The notes beneath the pieces were generated by a model that was not told where the DNA came from, made no database searches, and saw nothing but the letters and a program-made list of their open reading frames with translations. The position numbers were made by a program, and so were the translations under genes. 64,000 nt of DNA, taken from assembly GCF_014207095.1 (NCBI RefSeq), contig NZ_JACHBG010000026.1:19482-83481 (forward strand). The letters are read 5' to 3'. This DNA is from Martinezella lusitana (lineage in GTDB: Bacteria; Pseudomonadota; Alphaproteobacteria; Rhizobiales; Rhizobiaceae). Positions 15,474 to 24,845 of the stretch are shown here, in pieces (within the stretch, counting starts at the first letter, position 1; each line of letters opens with the position of its first letter).

Positions 15474-16604
15474 TCAACCCGGTCGGCGAACTACCTTGAA
15501 AGCAAAGAACTGAGTCTTTTGTGTTGGGTTGAAGTTATTGTCGGAGACGAGGATCAGCACGTCCGTACCATCCTTTGCCTTACCGAAGGTAATACCTTCG
15601 ATATTGTCGGGAACGAGGCCGAGTGCCCGCAGATCCATGATCTGCGTCTTGCGCACAGGTACGATCCGCTGATCCGTTTTTGCCAGGGAAGAGATGTTCG
15701 AGATGTCGGTGGCGCCATCGAGGTCGAACATGTTGATGACCACGGAAGTACCGACGCCTTCCGCGTAGCCACGTTCGATCGAAAGCAGGCGACGATCGTC
15801 AAGCGCCATGATCTCGGACAAGCCGAAATCGTTCCAGCCCTTCGCCGTAGACGGAGCCTGCGGGATGGGCGCGATCGGGTAGGCGTATTGCGCCTTCTGC
15901 TCTCCTGTCGCTACATCGTAACGGATGAGGCGAGCAAGTGCGCCGCCGGTTAGCGTGGCGATCGGTCCGTCCTGATAGAGCGCCGACTCGGTGCCGACGA
16001 TCAGATCGCCGCCGGGCAAGAAGGCCAGGCCTTCGAAGGCGAGATTGTCACGAATGCCGACGCTTTTGTCTGCGGTCGGGGCGAAATTGGCCGGAAGCGA
16101 GAATTCGCGCATGAAACCGCCGTCGCGGCTGGCGATCCGCACGAAAGGCGGCAGCAACGCCTTGCCGTCGCCTTCGCTGGTCCAATAGATCCCGTCTCTG
16201 CCCAGACGAACGGATTCAGCATCGACCTTTTTCGTCCCGAAAGGCTGGTCATCCTTGTCTTTCAGCGTGACATGATCGAGAATCGCCACACCCTTCAAGC
16301 CGCTGGCGCTGACATCGATATCGAGATTGTAGAAGCGAGCCGGCGCCTTTTCAGACCGATCATCACTGATCGAGATATAGCGGCCGGTGGATGGATCGAA
16401 TTCGATCCCCGAAAGTCCGCCCATCTCCACGCCATTCTCGCTGAAACCCGTGGGAATATCGTAGCTGCCGAGATAGGAGAGGCTGATGCCCGCGCCACAA
16501 TCGCCGAACGGGCAGGGCACGTCGATCGGCGTGCCGATCTCGAGTGCGGAGGCGGCATGACCAAACAGAAGAAAAGCGGCAGTCGTCAGAAATGGCTTCA
16601 ACAT
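15474..16604 (-). CDS. secreted esterase-like protein of the phytase-like family
   Basis: A 376-residue secreted protein with a signal peptide (MLKPFLTTAAFLLFGHAASA). The mature part fits the 'esterase-like activity of phytase' family, a beta-propeller fold: GGLSGIEFDPSTGRYISISDD near the start, then DAESVRLGRDGIYWTSEGDG, NLAFEGLAFLPGGDLIVGTE and NIEGITFGKAKDGTDVLILVSD. The repeated GL/EG.. turns mark successive blades. Members release phosphate from organic esters or bind metal, but actual phytate hydrolysis is not implied here. ATG at 16604 is chosen for the signal peptide. Confidence 0.8.
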   Translation of the reverse strand: MLKPFLTTAAFLLFGHAASALEIGTPIDVPCPFGDCGAGISLSYLGSYDIPTGFSENGVEMGGLSGIEFDPSTGRYISISDDRSEKAPARFYNLDIDVSASGLKGVAILDHVTLKDKDDQPFGTKKVDAESVRLGRDGIYWTSEGDGKALLPPFVRIASRDGGFMREFSLPANFAPTADKSVGIRDNLAFEGLAFLPGGDLIVGTESALYQDGPIATLTGGALARLIRYDVATGEQKAQYAYPIAPIPQAPSTAKGWNDFGLSEIMALDDRRLLSIERGYAEGVGTSVVINMFDLDGATDISNISSLAKTDQRIVPVRKTQIMDLRALGLVPDNIEGITFGKAKDGTDVLILVSDNNFNPTQKTQFFAFKVVRRPG

Positions 16605-16758
16605 GGCGAAATCATCAATCCAGATCGTGAAATGGCGGCATTGAGAACAATGCCGCCATCTACACATTCATCCATGACGTCTTTGTAACGGATATCGGAC
16701 AATCCGATAAAATTTCGCGAAGCTCTCTACTGGCCGGCAACCGGAGATTGCCTCGCCG

Positions 16759-18816
16759 TCAGATATCCAGATCTGCGGCAAAGGCAGCCCGTTCCTGGAT
16801 GAACCGAAAGCGAGCATCGGCCTTGGTGCCCATCAGATTGTCGACGGCGTCGCGCGTGCCTTCGAAATCGACCTCGTCGATCTCGACGCGCAGAAGCGTG
16901 CGCTTGGACGGATCCATCGTCGTTTCCTTGAGCTGGGCAGGAAGCATTTCACCCAGACCTTTGAACCGGCTGATCTCGACCTTGCCTTTGCCCTTGAATT
17001 CCGTCTCCATCAGCTCCAGCCGGTGGGCGTCATCACGGGCATAGATGGATTTCGACCCCTGTGTGATCTTGTAGAGCGGCGGCACCGCCAAAAAGAGGTG
17101 GCCGCCGCGAATGAGCTCCGGCATTTCCTGATAGAAGAAGGTAATCAGCAGCGAGGCGATATGAGCACCGTCGACGTCGGCATCGGTCATGACGACGATG
17201 CGCTGATAGCGAAGGTCTTCCTCACGGTATTTCGTACGCGTGCCGCAGCCGAGCGCCTGGACCAGATCGGTAATCTGCTGGTTGGCAGAGAGCTTCTCCC
17301 GGCCAGCGCTCGCAACGTTGAGGATCTTGCCGCGCAAGGGCAGGATGGCCTGGTTGGTGCGGTTTCGCGCCTGCTTGGCCGAGCCACCTGCCGAATCACC
17401 TTCGACTAGGAAGAGTTCCGCGCCTTCGGACGTATTCTGCGAGCAATCCGCCAGCTTGCCTGGCAAGCGCAGCTTGCGCACGGCGGTCTTGCGGTTGACT
17501 TCCTTTTCCTTGCGGCGACGCATGCGCTCGTCTGAGCGCTCGATTACCCATTCCAGCAGCTTTTCGGCTTCGGCCGGATTGTCAGTGAGGTAATGATCGA
17601 AGGGATCGCGCAACGTATTCTCGACGAGGCGCTGTGCCTCGACGGTCGCAAGCTTGTCCTTCGTCTGACCGACGAATTCCGGTTCGCGAATGAAGATCGA
17701 CAACATGCCGACGCCGGAAATCATCACGTCATCAGTCGTGATGTTGGCGGCGCGCTTGTTCTGGGTAAGCTCGGCGTAGTTCTTCAGGCCCTTCGTGAGG
17801 GCTATGCGGAAACCGGCTTCGTGCGTACCGCCTTCGGGAGTCGGGATGGTATTGCAGTAGGAGTGGATCTGGGGATCGCCGCCATACCAGGTGATCGCCC
17901 ATTCAAGCGAGCCGTGGCCGCTTTCCTTTTCCGATTTGCCGGCAAAGATCTCGCGGGTAACGGTGAACTCGTTGCCCATCGTCGCCTTGAGATAATCCTT
18001 CAAGCCGCCGGGGAAATGGAAAACAGCCTTTTCGGGAACGTCCGAACCTTCCGGCGCAAGCTCCGGATCGCAGCTCCAGCGGATCTCGACGCCGCCGAAC
18101 AGATAGGCCTTGGAGCGAGCCATGCGGAAAACGCGGGCCGGATCGAAGCGGGCATGATCGCCGAAAATCTGCGGATCGGGATGGAAACGAATACGCGTGC
18201 CGCGGCGATTGTGGACATCCCCAAGCTCTTCCAGGCCGCCGACCGGTAGGCCGCGCGAGAATCGCTGGCGATAAAGCTTGCGATTGCGGGCAACCTCGAC
18301 TTCCAGATCGTCCGACAATGCATTGACCACAGAGACGCCAACGCCGTGCAGGCCGCCTGAGGTCTCGTAGGCCTTGCCGTCGAATTTGCCGCCGGCATGC
18401 AGCTTGGTCATGATGACTTCGAGGGTCGACTTACCTGGCACCTGCGGGTGATTTTCCACCGGGATACCGCGACCGTTGTCGGTGACGGTGAGATATCCCT
18501 CACGGTCAAGATAGACTTCGATGAAATTGGCGTGGCCGGCCACGGCCTCGTCCATCGAGTTGTCGATGACTTCGGCGAAAAGATGGTGCAGCGCCTTCTC
18601 GTCCGTGCCGCCGATATACATGCCGGGACGCATGCGGACCGGCTCGAGCCCCTCGAGAACGCGAATCGAGCTTGCGCCATATTCTTCGGCTGAAGACGTG
18701 GTGGGCGCAGCGCGCGGCGCCGGTGCCGGCTTTTCAGCCTTCACATCTGGCTTTTCCGCTGGCTCTGGCTTTGCGGAGCGGGGGAGTCCGGAGAAGAGAT
18801 CGTTGCTGTTGTCCAT
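16759..18816 (-). CDS. parE: DNA topoisomerase IV subunit B
   Basis: The ATPase subunit of topoisomerase IV, which decatenates daughter chromosomes. The 685 residues show the GHKL ATP site (VIDNSMDEAVAG, TDNGRGIPV, GGLHGVGVSVVNAL). They also carry the TOPRIM domain with EGDSAGGSAKQARNR and TDADVDGAHI, which hold the acidic metal residues. The C-terminus ends without the long GyrB insertion, which supports ParE over GyrB. The first 45 residues are a Pro/Ala/Lys-rich linker. The parC partner is not in the window. Confidence 0.95.
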   Translation of the reverse strand: MDNSNDLFSGLPRSAKPEPAEKPDVKAEKPAPAPRAAPTTSSAEEYGASSIRVLEGLEPVRMRPGMYIGGTDEKALHHLFAEVIDNSMDEAVAGHANFIEVYLDREGYLTVTDNGRGIPVENHPQVPGKSTLEVIMTKLHAGGKFDGKAYETSGGLHGVGVSVVNALSDDLEVEVARNRKLYRQRFSRGLPVGGLEELGDVHNRRGTRIRFHPDPQIFGDHARFDPARVFRMARSKAYLFGGVEIRWSCDPELAPEGSDVPEKAVFHFPGGLKDYLKATMGNEFTVTREIFAGKSEKESGHGSLEWAITWYGGDPQIHSYCNTIPTPEGGTHEAGFRIALTKGLKNYAELTQNKRAANITTDDVMISGVGMLSIFIREPEFVGQTKDKLATVEAQRLVENTLRDPFDHYLTDNPAEAEKLLEWVIERSDERMRRRKEKEVNRKTAVRKLRLPGKLADCSQNTSEGAELFLVEGDSAGGSAKQARNRTNQAILPLRGKILNVASAGREKLSANQQITDLVQALGCGTRTKYREEDLRYQRIVVMTDADVDGAHIASLLITFFYQEMPELIRGGHLFLAVPPLYKITQGSKSIYARDDAHRLELMETEFKGKGKVEISRFKGLGEMLPAQLKETTMDPSKRTLLRVEIDEVDFEGTRDAVDNLMGTKADARFRFIQERAAFAADLDI

Positions 18817-19021
18817 AGAATTTCAAGCTGCTCAGATTTGTTCTGGTGGGGCCAGACCCCTTTATCATGCATTTGCTGCCGGTATTCGCGAATCACCGTG
18901 ATTCTGCCAGAAACGGCACTCAAGCGCGATGGCGCCCCTACGATGGGGCGGGTTTATGAAGAGATTTGCGTTGTCGGGTGAACAATGGCAAGCCCGATAG
19001 CCGATCAGAGGAAGTATCCGC

Positions 19022-19921
19022 ATGCGAATGTCCACAGCTCATTTGTCTTTTCTGGCCGCAATTTCGGGCGTTCTGTTCCTAGCGACAACGGCGGGCGCTG
19101 CGGCGGAGATGCTGAAACCCTTCAAGGACGACCTCTTTTCCAACCAGACCGTCATCGAAAATCACGATAACGGCGCTTTCCAGACAATCGACTATCAGGA
19201 GATGCGCGATATCAACGACCGAGACCAGATTCCGGAAAAGCGCGTCAAGCCTGCCTATGTCGACACTGGCGTGCGCTGGAAAGCGCAGGAGGACGAAACC
19301 CTGCAGCTTGCCGATCGCAAGGTCGATGTCACGCGCATCGGGCCGGGGTCGAAGCAGGCCTTCACCGTCATCTTCATCCATGGACGCGGTGGCGACCGTC
19401 GGCTCGGCTCGAACGATTATACATTCGGCGGCAATTTCAACCGGCTGAAGAACCTCGCCTACCGCAACGGCGGCACTTATTATGCGCCGAGCGTCAAAAG
19501 CTTCGACAGCAACGGCGTTGCCGACATCGCGGCGTTGATCCGCTATTCCCAAGAGCAATCGGGCGGCAGGCCCGTCATCCTGACTTGCGCTTCCATGGGC
19601 AGTTTCATCTGCTGGGGCATTACTCGCGATGCGGAAAGCGTCAAACGGCTGAAGGGCATGGTGATCCTCAGCGGCGTCACGGATCCCGATTTCACCAAAA
19701 GCGCCTTCTATAAGGCCAAGTTGCCGCTCTGGTTTACGCATGGCAGCAAGGACCCCGTCTATGCCGCGGCTGCCCAGCAGGCCTTGTTCGAAAAGCTCTA
19801 CAAGGCGCATTATCCAACGCGTTTCACGCTATTCGAAACCGGAAACCATGGAACGCCGGTGCGCATGACCGATTGGCGCAAGGTGCTCAACTGGATCGTC
19901 GATCCACAGATATCGCAATAG
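19022..19921 (+). CDS. alpha/beta hydrolase, exported
   Basis: A 299-residue alpha/beta-hydrolase-fold protein with an N-terminal signal peptide (LSFLAAISGVLFLATTAGAAA). The fold is supported by FIHGRGGDRR (oxyanion strand, HGRGG), a nucleophile elbow reading CASMGSF instead of the usual GxSxG, GSKDPVYA with the likely Asp, and ETGNHGTPV with the likely His. It is probably periplasmic; the substrate is unknown. It stands alone between parE and tpiA. A second ATG lies two codons downstream. Confidence 0.8.
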   Translation: MRMSTAHLSFLAAISGVLFLATTAGAAAEMLKPFKDDLFSNQTVIENHDNGAFQTIDYQEMRDINDRDQIPEKRVKPAYVDTGVRWKAQEDETLQLADRKVDVTRIGPGSKQAFTVIFIHGRGGDRRLGSNDYTFGGNFNRLKNLAYRNGGTYYAPSVKSFDSNGVADIAALIRYSQEQSGGRPVILTCASMGSFICWGITRDAESVKRLKGMVILSGVTDPDFTKSAFYKAKLPLWFTHGSKDPVYAAAAQQALFEKLYKAHYPTRFTLFETGNHGTPVRMTDWRKVLNWIVDPQISQ

Positions 19922-20056
19922 GTCTGAAGCGACTGGATTTATTTTCCGGATAAGCATCTTTCAAACGATTTGAACCGCTTTCTGGCGTTCGCCGCAACTT
20001 TCCTTTCCTGCTCCTTTTTGTTAGTTCGACGGAAGAAATAGGGGGAGAGCATCGGA

Positions 20057-20827
20057 ATGACCAAGTCCATACGGCCGCTTCTGGCCGGAAACTGGAAGAT
20101 GAACGGCACGCGAGCGAGCCTGGACCAGATCAAGGCGATCGCGGATGGCGTAAAGGCGCCGCTGTCGGAGAAGATCGATACGCTGCTGTGCCCTCCGGCC
20201 ACCTTGCTCTATGTCGCGACGGCGCTTTGCGACGACAGCCCGCTCGCCATCGGCGCGCAGGATTGCCATCAACAAGTCAGCGGCGCTCACACCGGCGATA
20301 TTTCGGCCGAAATGGTTGCGGACTGCTTCGGCACCCATGTCATCGTCGGCCACTCAGAACGCCGCAGGAACCACGCGGAAAGCGATATGCTGGTGCGCGC
20401 CAAGGCTCAGGCGGCGCATGATGCGGAGCTGGTTGCCATCGTCTGCATCGGTGAAACCGCCGACGAACGCAACAGCGGCCAGACGCTCGATGTGCTGAAG
20501 CGGCAGTTGGTCGGCTCCATTCCCGACGGCTCGACAGCGCAGACGACCGTGATTGCCTACGAACCCGTATGGGCGATCGGTACCGGCGTGGTGCCGACCC
20601 AGGAAGACGTCGAGGAGGCGCATGCCTTCATTCGCGCCGAGTTGATTCAGCGCTTCGGCAAGGAAGGCGCGCATATGCGAATCCTCTATGGCGGGTCGGT
20701 CAGCGGCAGCAATGCCGGCGATCTTCTCGGCGTTGCACATGTCAACGGTGTGCTAGTCGGTGGACAGAGCTTGAAAGCGACCGACTTCCTTGCCATTTAT
20801 GCCGCATTCGAACGGCAGTTCGCCTGA
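20057..20827 (+). CDS. tpiA: triosephosphate isomerase
   Basis: Interconverts dihydroxyacetone phosphate and glyceraldehyde 3-phosphate. The 256-residue TIM barrel has GNWKMNG (catalytic Lys), IVGHSERR (catalytic His) and AYEPVWAIGTG (catalytic Glu), plus the phosphate loop ILYGGSVSGSNA. All catalytic residues are intact. It is followed by secG and pyrG on the same strand, a gene order shared by many alphaproteobacteria. Rhizobia often have more than one tpiA. This syntenic position suggests the main copy. Confidence 0.95.
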   Translation: MTKSIRPLLAGNWKMNGTRASLDQIKAIADGVKAPLSEKIDTLLCPPATLLYVATALCDDSPLAIGAQDCHQQVSGAHTGDISAEMVADCFGTHVIVGHSERRRNHAESDMLVRAKAQAAHDAELVAIVCIGETADERNSGQTLDVLKRQLVGSIPDGSTAQTTVIAYEPVWAIGTGVVPTQEDVEEAHAFIRAELIQRFGKEGAHMRILYGGSVSGSNAGDLLGVAHVNGVLVGGQSLKATDFLAIYAAFERQFA

Positions 20828-20846
20828 AGCAACAACTTGCCCGGAG

Positions 20847-20870
20847 TTCCAGCCCTAAAAGGGCTTGGAA
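20847..20870 (+). terminator. hairpin in tpiA-secG gap
   Basis: TTCCAGCCCT / AGGGCTTGGAA pair around AAA with one bulge. The T-rich stretch CTTTTATTTTT lies only about 35 bases further on, so it may be a partial terminator. Confidence 0.3.
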
Positions 20871-20941
20871 TAGGCGAGAGCCTCATGTAAAGAGCCGCGA
20901 GCTTTTATTTTTGATGCCCGCCAGCGGGCAGGACTGGACCT

Positions 20942-21475
20942 ATGCAAACCGTACTGCTTGTCATCTATCTCATGGTTGTCGTCGCCCTTATCGGTGTTGT
21001 GCTGATTCAGCGCTCCGAAGGTGGCGGTCTTGGCATCGGCGGCGGCTCGGGCTTCATGTCTGCGCGCGGTACGGCCAATGCGCTGACGCGCACCACGGCC
21101 ATCCTGGCTGCATTGTTTTTCGCTCTCGCGCTCGGCATGAACGTGCTGTCGCGCTTCGAAGCTCGCCCGACGGATATTCTCAACCGTATCCCGAGTACGG
21201 CCGGCCAGGGCAACGGCATCCTTGATTCGCTGGGTGGCCAGAAGGGCGCTGCTCCGGCAACCACCCCGGCCAAGCCCGTCGACAACAGCGGCGTTCCGAA
21301 CAGCGGTGCCGTCGCTCCGCAGTCGCAGGCAACGCCTCCCGCAGCAACGGCAACCCAGCCTGCCGCTACGGCACCTGCTCAGCAGGCTCCGGCCGCGACC
21401 GGTCAGCAGACCGCGCCAGCAGCCACGACGCCCGCACCCGCCCAAAGCGGCGGCGACGTTCCGACCGGCAAGTAA
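20942..21475 (+). CDS. secG: preprotein translocase subunit SecG
   Basis: SecG is the small accessory subunit of the SecYEG translocon. The two transmembrane helices (residues 3-22 and about 52-72) flank the conserved loop RSEGGGLGIGGGSGFMSARG. The helices are followed by an unusually long, disordered Ala/Pro/Gln/Thr-rich tail of about 100 residues, common in alphaproteobacteria but absent in E. coli SecG. It is followed by an intrinsic terminator before pyrG. Confidence 0.95.
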   Translation: MQTVLLVIYLMVVVALIGVVLIQRSEGGGLGIGGGSGFMSARGTANALTRTTAILAALFFALALGMNVLSRFEARPTDILNRIPSTAGQGNGILDSLGGQKGAAPATTPAKPVDNSGVPNSGAVAPQSQATPPAATATQPAATAPAQQAPAATGQQTAPAATTPAPAQSGGDVPTGK

Positions 21476-21496
21476 GCCTGGTCGTAAAGATCATCC

Positions 21497-21530
21497 CCGG
21501 CAGGTCCTCGGATCTGCCGGTTTTGTTTTG
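21497..21530 (+). terminator. intrinsic terminator after secG
   Basis: CCGGCAGGTCC / GGATCTGCCGG forms an 11-bp stem with one G-T pair, followed by TTTTGTTTTG. It separates secG from pyrG transcription. Confidence 0.8.
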
Positions 21531-21617
21531 TCTATATTCCGCGTAATGCGTCCAAAGTTCCGGAAACGAATTTTAGGGCTAGCGGAATCATTTGTGAAAA
21601 GGTATCCGGTGACTCCC

Positions 21618-23246
21618 ATGGCGCGATATGTATTCATCACAGGCGGCGTGGTTTCTTCCCTCGGAAAAGGAATTGCGGCCGCGGCTCTCGGAGCGTTGTT
21701 GCAGGCTCGTGGTTATCGAGTCCGCCTGCGCAAACTCGACCCCTATCTGAACGTGGATCCGGGCACTATGAGCCCGACCCAGCATGGCGAGGTCTTCGTC
21801 ACCGACGACGGTGCGGAAACCGACCTCGATCTAGGCCACTATGAGCGCTTCACCGGTCGCTCGGCCACCAAGACCGACAACATCACCACCGGTCGCATCT
21901 ACAAGAACATCATCGACAAGGAACGCCGCGGCGATTATCTCGGCGCAACCGTCCAAGTCATTCCGCATGTTACCAACGAGATCAAGGATTTCGTCACCGA
22001 AGGCAATGACGACTATGATTTCGTCATCTGCGAAATCGGCGGGACCGTCGGCGATATCGAAGCCATGCCCTTCATGGAAGCGATCCGCCAGCTCGGCAAC
22101 GACCTGCCGCGCGGCACCGCGATCTATGTCCACCTGACGCTGATGCCGTACATTCCGGCTGCGGGCGAGCTGAAGACCAAACCGACGCAGCATTCCGTCA
22201 AGGAACTGCAGGCTCTCGGCATTCACCCGGACATCCTGCTCGTGCGTGCGGATCGCGAGATCCCTGAAGCCGAGCGCCGCAAGCTCTCGCTGTTCTGCAA
22301 CGTGCGGGAATCCGCCGTCATCCAGGCGCTCGACGTTGCCAACATCTACGATGTGCCGATGGCCTACCATAAGGAAGGCCTCGACAACGAAGTGCTGGCT
22401 GCCTTCGGCATTGAGCCGGCTCCGAAGCCGCGCCTCGATCAGTGGGAAGAAGTCTGCAATCGTATCCGCACGCCGGAAGGCGAGGTGACCATTGCCATCG
22501 TCGGCAAGTATACCGGCCTGAAGGATGCCTATAAGTCGCTCATCGAAGCGCTGCATCACGGTGGCATTGCCAACCGGGTCAAGGTCAATCTCGAGTGGAT
22601 CGAGTCCGAGGTCTTCGAAAAGGAAGATCCGGCGCCTTATCTCGAAAAAGTGCACGGCATTCTCGTGCCCGGCGGCTTCGGCGAGCGCGGTTCTGAGGGC
22701 AAGATCCTAGCGGCCCGTTTTGCACGCGAGCGCAAGGTGCCGTATTTCGGCATCTGCTTCGGCATGCAGATGGCCGTCATCGAAGCGGCCCGCAATCTGG
22801 CCGGCGTCGAGAATGCTTCTTCGACCGAATTCGGCCCCACGAAGGAGCCGGTGGTCGGTCTGATGACCGAATGGCTGAAGGGCAACGAGCTGCAGAAGCG
22901 TACCTCTTCCGGCGATCTCGGCGGCACGATGCGTCTCGGCGCCTACAAGGCGGCTCTGAAGAAGGGCACGAAGATTTCGGAGATCTACGGCTCGACCGAT
23001 ATTTCCGAGCGCCATCGTCACCGCTACGAGGTCAATGTCGATTACAAGGACAAGCTGGAAAATTGCGGCCTGACCTTCTCCGGCATGTCACCGGACGGTG
23101 TTCTGCCCGAGACGATCGAATATGCGGATCACCCATGGTTCATCGGCGTTCAGTACCATCCGGAACTGAAATCCCGGCCTCTGGAGCCGCATCCGCTGTT
23201 CTCCAGCTTCATCGAAGCTGCGACGGAACAGAGCCGGCTGGTTTAG
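21618..23246 (+). CDS. pyrG: CTP synthase
   Basis: Aminates UTP to CTP using ATP and glutamine. The 542-residue protein has the synthetase domain (GGVVSSLGKG P-loop at residues 9-18, CEIGGTVGDIE). The class I glutamine amidotransferase domain has the catalytic Cys in YFGICFGMQ and the His-Glu pair in QYHPELKSRP. The frame is open far upstream into secG, but the family start MARYVFITGG fixes the ATG at 21618. kdsA and eno, which usually follow in related genomes, are not next to it here. Confidence 0.97.
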   Translation: MARYVFITGGVVSSLGKGIAAAALGALLQARGYRVRLRKLDPYLNVDPGTMSPTQHGEVFVTDDGAETDLDLGHYERFTGRSATKTDNITTGRIYKNIIDKERRGDYLGATVQVIPHVTNEIKDFVTEGNDDYDFVICEIGGTVGDIEAMPFMEAIRQLGNDLPRGTAIYVHLTLMPYIPAAGELKTKPTQHSVKELQALGIHPDILLVRADREIPEAERRKLSLFCNVRESAVIQALDVANIYDVPMAYHKEGLDNEVLAAFGIEPAPKPRLDQWEEVCNRIRTPEGEVTIAIVGKYTGLKDAYKSLIEALHHGGIANRVKVNLEWIESEVFEKEDPAPYLEKVHGILVPGGFGERGSEGKILAARFARERKVPYFGICFGMQMAVIEAARNLAGVENASSTEFGPTKEPVVGLMTEWLKGNELQKRTSSGDLGGTMRLGAYKAALKKGTKISEIYGSTDISERHRHRYEVNVDYKDKLENCGLTFSGMSPDGVLPETIEYADHPWFIGVQYHPELKSRPLEPHPLFSSFIEAATEQSRLV

Positions 23247-23247
23247 T

Positions 23248-23292
23248 GCATGTCGCGCAAAAATGCGCAACGGTTTTGCGATAATGACGTGC
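23248..23292. repeat. rhizobial-type intergenic palindrome
   Basis: GCATGTCGCGCAAAA pairs imperfectly with TTTTGCGATAATGACGTGC around a short loop. Elements of the form GCATGTCGC.CAAAA...TTTTGCG...GACATGC recur between genes in rhizobia. This copy sits 2 bases past the pyrG stop and may also end transcription. Confidence 0.55.
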
Positions 23293-23305
23293 GCAACTGA
23301 AGGGC

Positions 23306-24328
23306 TTAAGGCGCAGGAAGCGGATCTGAACGATCGCGACGCGCCTTAAGAACGGCAAATCGCTTGCGGTAGTCGCTTGGGCTGACCGCAAGCCTCTCCC
23401 GAAAATGATGACGCATGGTGGCGAGCGATCCGAATCCGCTCGCCACGGCAACATCGTCCAGCGAAATGGCGGTCTGCTTCTCAAGCAGGTCGCGGGCGCG
23501 TCGTAGTCGCTCGCCAAGCAACCATTCGCCCGGCGCCATGCCGGTGGTCGCCTCGAAACGGCGCTGGAAGGTCCTCACGCTCATACCGGCCCGTGCGGCA
23601 AGCGTCGCAATCGGCTGCTCCTCCTGCAAACGCTCGCGCATCCATTCGAGCAACGGACCCAGGCGGGCTCCCTCACGCTGCCGGAGAACCGGGGTCTCGA
23701 TATATTGCGCCTGGCCGCCTTCGCGATGCGGCGGCACGACGAGGCGGCGGGCGACGCTGTTGGCGATATCAGGCCCGAAATCCCGCCGCACCACATGAAG
23801 GCAGAGGTCGATGGCGGCGGCGCTGCCCGCCGCAGTCAGCACACGGTCTTCATCGACATAGAGAACATCGGCATCGACTGATATATTCGGATAGCGCGCA
23901 GCAATGGAATCGACATAGCGCCAATGCGTGGTCGCCTTGCGACCGGCCAGCAATCCCGAGGCGGCGAGAACCGCGACGCCCGAGCAAAGTGACATGATGC
24001 GAGCGCCGCGCCGGTTGGCGGCTTGCAGTTCGGCAATTAGCGGGGCAGGGACGGGCGCTCCGATGCCGCGCCAACCGGGCACGACGATCAGGTCGGCATC
24101 GGTCAGAACGTCCAGCCCTTTATCAACCTGCACCGTCAACCCGCCAGCGGCGCGCAACGGACCGTCCTCGATCGCACAGGAGGAAAACCGATACCAGTCG
24201 TCACCCATTTCCGGGCGTGGCAGGCCGAAGATCTCGTAGGCGACACCGAATTCGAAGGTGCAGAGCCCGTCATAGACTAGCGTGACGACATGTGGGCCGA
24301 GAAGATTGGGTTTCTCTGAGTTTGGCAT
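23306..24328 (-). CDS. ftrA: GlxA/FtrA-type AraC-family transcriptional regulator
   Basis: A 340-residue regulator with an N-terminal DJ-1/PfpI-like domain (residues 10-190, with the elbow MSLCSGVAVLAASG) and a C-terminal AraC-type double helix-turn-helix (residues 225-325, with MSVRTFQRRFEATTGMAPGEWL). The layout and the LVYDGLCTFEFGVAYEIFGLP start match FtrA/GlxA-like regulators. It diverges from the rhodanese gene 85 bases away, a pairing seen elsewhere, so it probably controls that gene. Start ATG at 24328 is chosen by family fit; others lie at 24349 and 24364. Confidence 0.85.
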   Translation of the reverse strand: MPNSEKPNLLGPHVVTLVYDGLCTFEFGVAYEIFGLPRPEMGDDWYRFSSCAIEDGPLRAAGGLTVQVDKGLDVLTDADLIVVPGWRGIGAPVPAPLIAELQAANRRGARIMSLCSGVAVLAASGLLAGRKATTHWRYVDSIAARYPNISVDADVLYVDEDRVLTAAGSAAAIDLCLHVVRRDFGPDIANSVARRLVVPPHREGGQAQYIETPVLRQREGARLGPLLEWMRERLQEEQPIATLAARAGMSVRTFQRRFEATTGMAPGEWLLGERLRRARDLLEKQTAISLDDVAVASGFGSLATMRHHFRERLAVSPSDYRKRFAVLKARRDRSDPLPAP

Positions 24329-24413
24329 GATTTCGACGCTATATGGCATTTCGGCCAATTTCAACCACGGGATCGCTCAGGCATGAATGCACCGAACCAA
24401 GAAGGAGCGTTCC

Positions 24414-24806
24414 ATGTCCCTAGTCAGTGAAATCCCCGCTGCAGCCCCAGATCTCGTCGCCGAGCACTATGCACAGAGGCTCGCTTTCGAGACCGATTGT
24501 TCCGATGTGCGCCAGGCCATGACATCAGGCAACGCGGATTTCGTTCTGCTCGATGTCCGCGGCCCGACGATGTTCCAGGAGCGGCACGTTCCAGGCGCGA
24601 TCAATTTGCCGCATGGCAAGATGACTGCCCGGAAGATGGCGGAATGGCCAGAAGATACGCTGTTCGTCGTTTACTGCGCCGGACCGCATTGCAACGGCAC
24701 CGACAAGGCTGCCTGGCGTCTCGGCACGCTCGGCAAGCGCGTGAAGGTGATGATCGGCGGCATGACCGGCTGGGCCGATGAGGGGCATCCCTTCGAGGTC
24801 GGCTAG
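24414..24806 (+). CDS. rhodanese-like sulfurtransferase domain protein
   Basis: A 130-residue single-domain rhodanese. The domain start FVLLDVRGPTMFQERHVPGAINLP is typical, and the active-site loop reads YCAGPHCNGTDKAAW, with the catalytic Cys at the first position. Members transfer sulfane sulfur to thiophilic acceptors. ATG at 24414 follows AAGGAGCG at good spacing. Divergent from ftrA, which probably regulates it. Confidence 0.88.
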   Translation: MSLVSEIPAAAPDLVAEHYAQRLAFETDCSDVRQAMTSGNADFVLLDVRGPTMFQERHVPGAINLPHGKMTARKMAEWPEDTLFVVYCAGPHCNGTDKAAWRLGTLGKRVKVMIGGMTGWADEGHPFEVG

Positions 24807-24817
24807 TAGGGCGACGT

Positions 24818-24845
24818 GGCAAACCCGGCACATACCGGGTTTGCC
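24818..24845 (+). terminator. terminator-like hairpin after rhodanese gene
   Basis: GGCAAACCCGG-CACATA-CCGGGTTTGCC is a perfect 11-bp stem 11 bases past the stop. There is no T-run. Confidence 0.6.

Noticed and set aside
21222..21475. repetitive coding tail of secG as a tandem DNA repeat or CRISPR
   Set aside because: The repetition is amino-acid bias (Ala/Pro/Gln/Thr), not regular repeat-spacer units. No CRISPR array was seen anywhere in the window.
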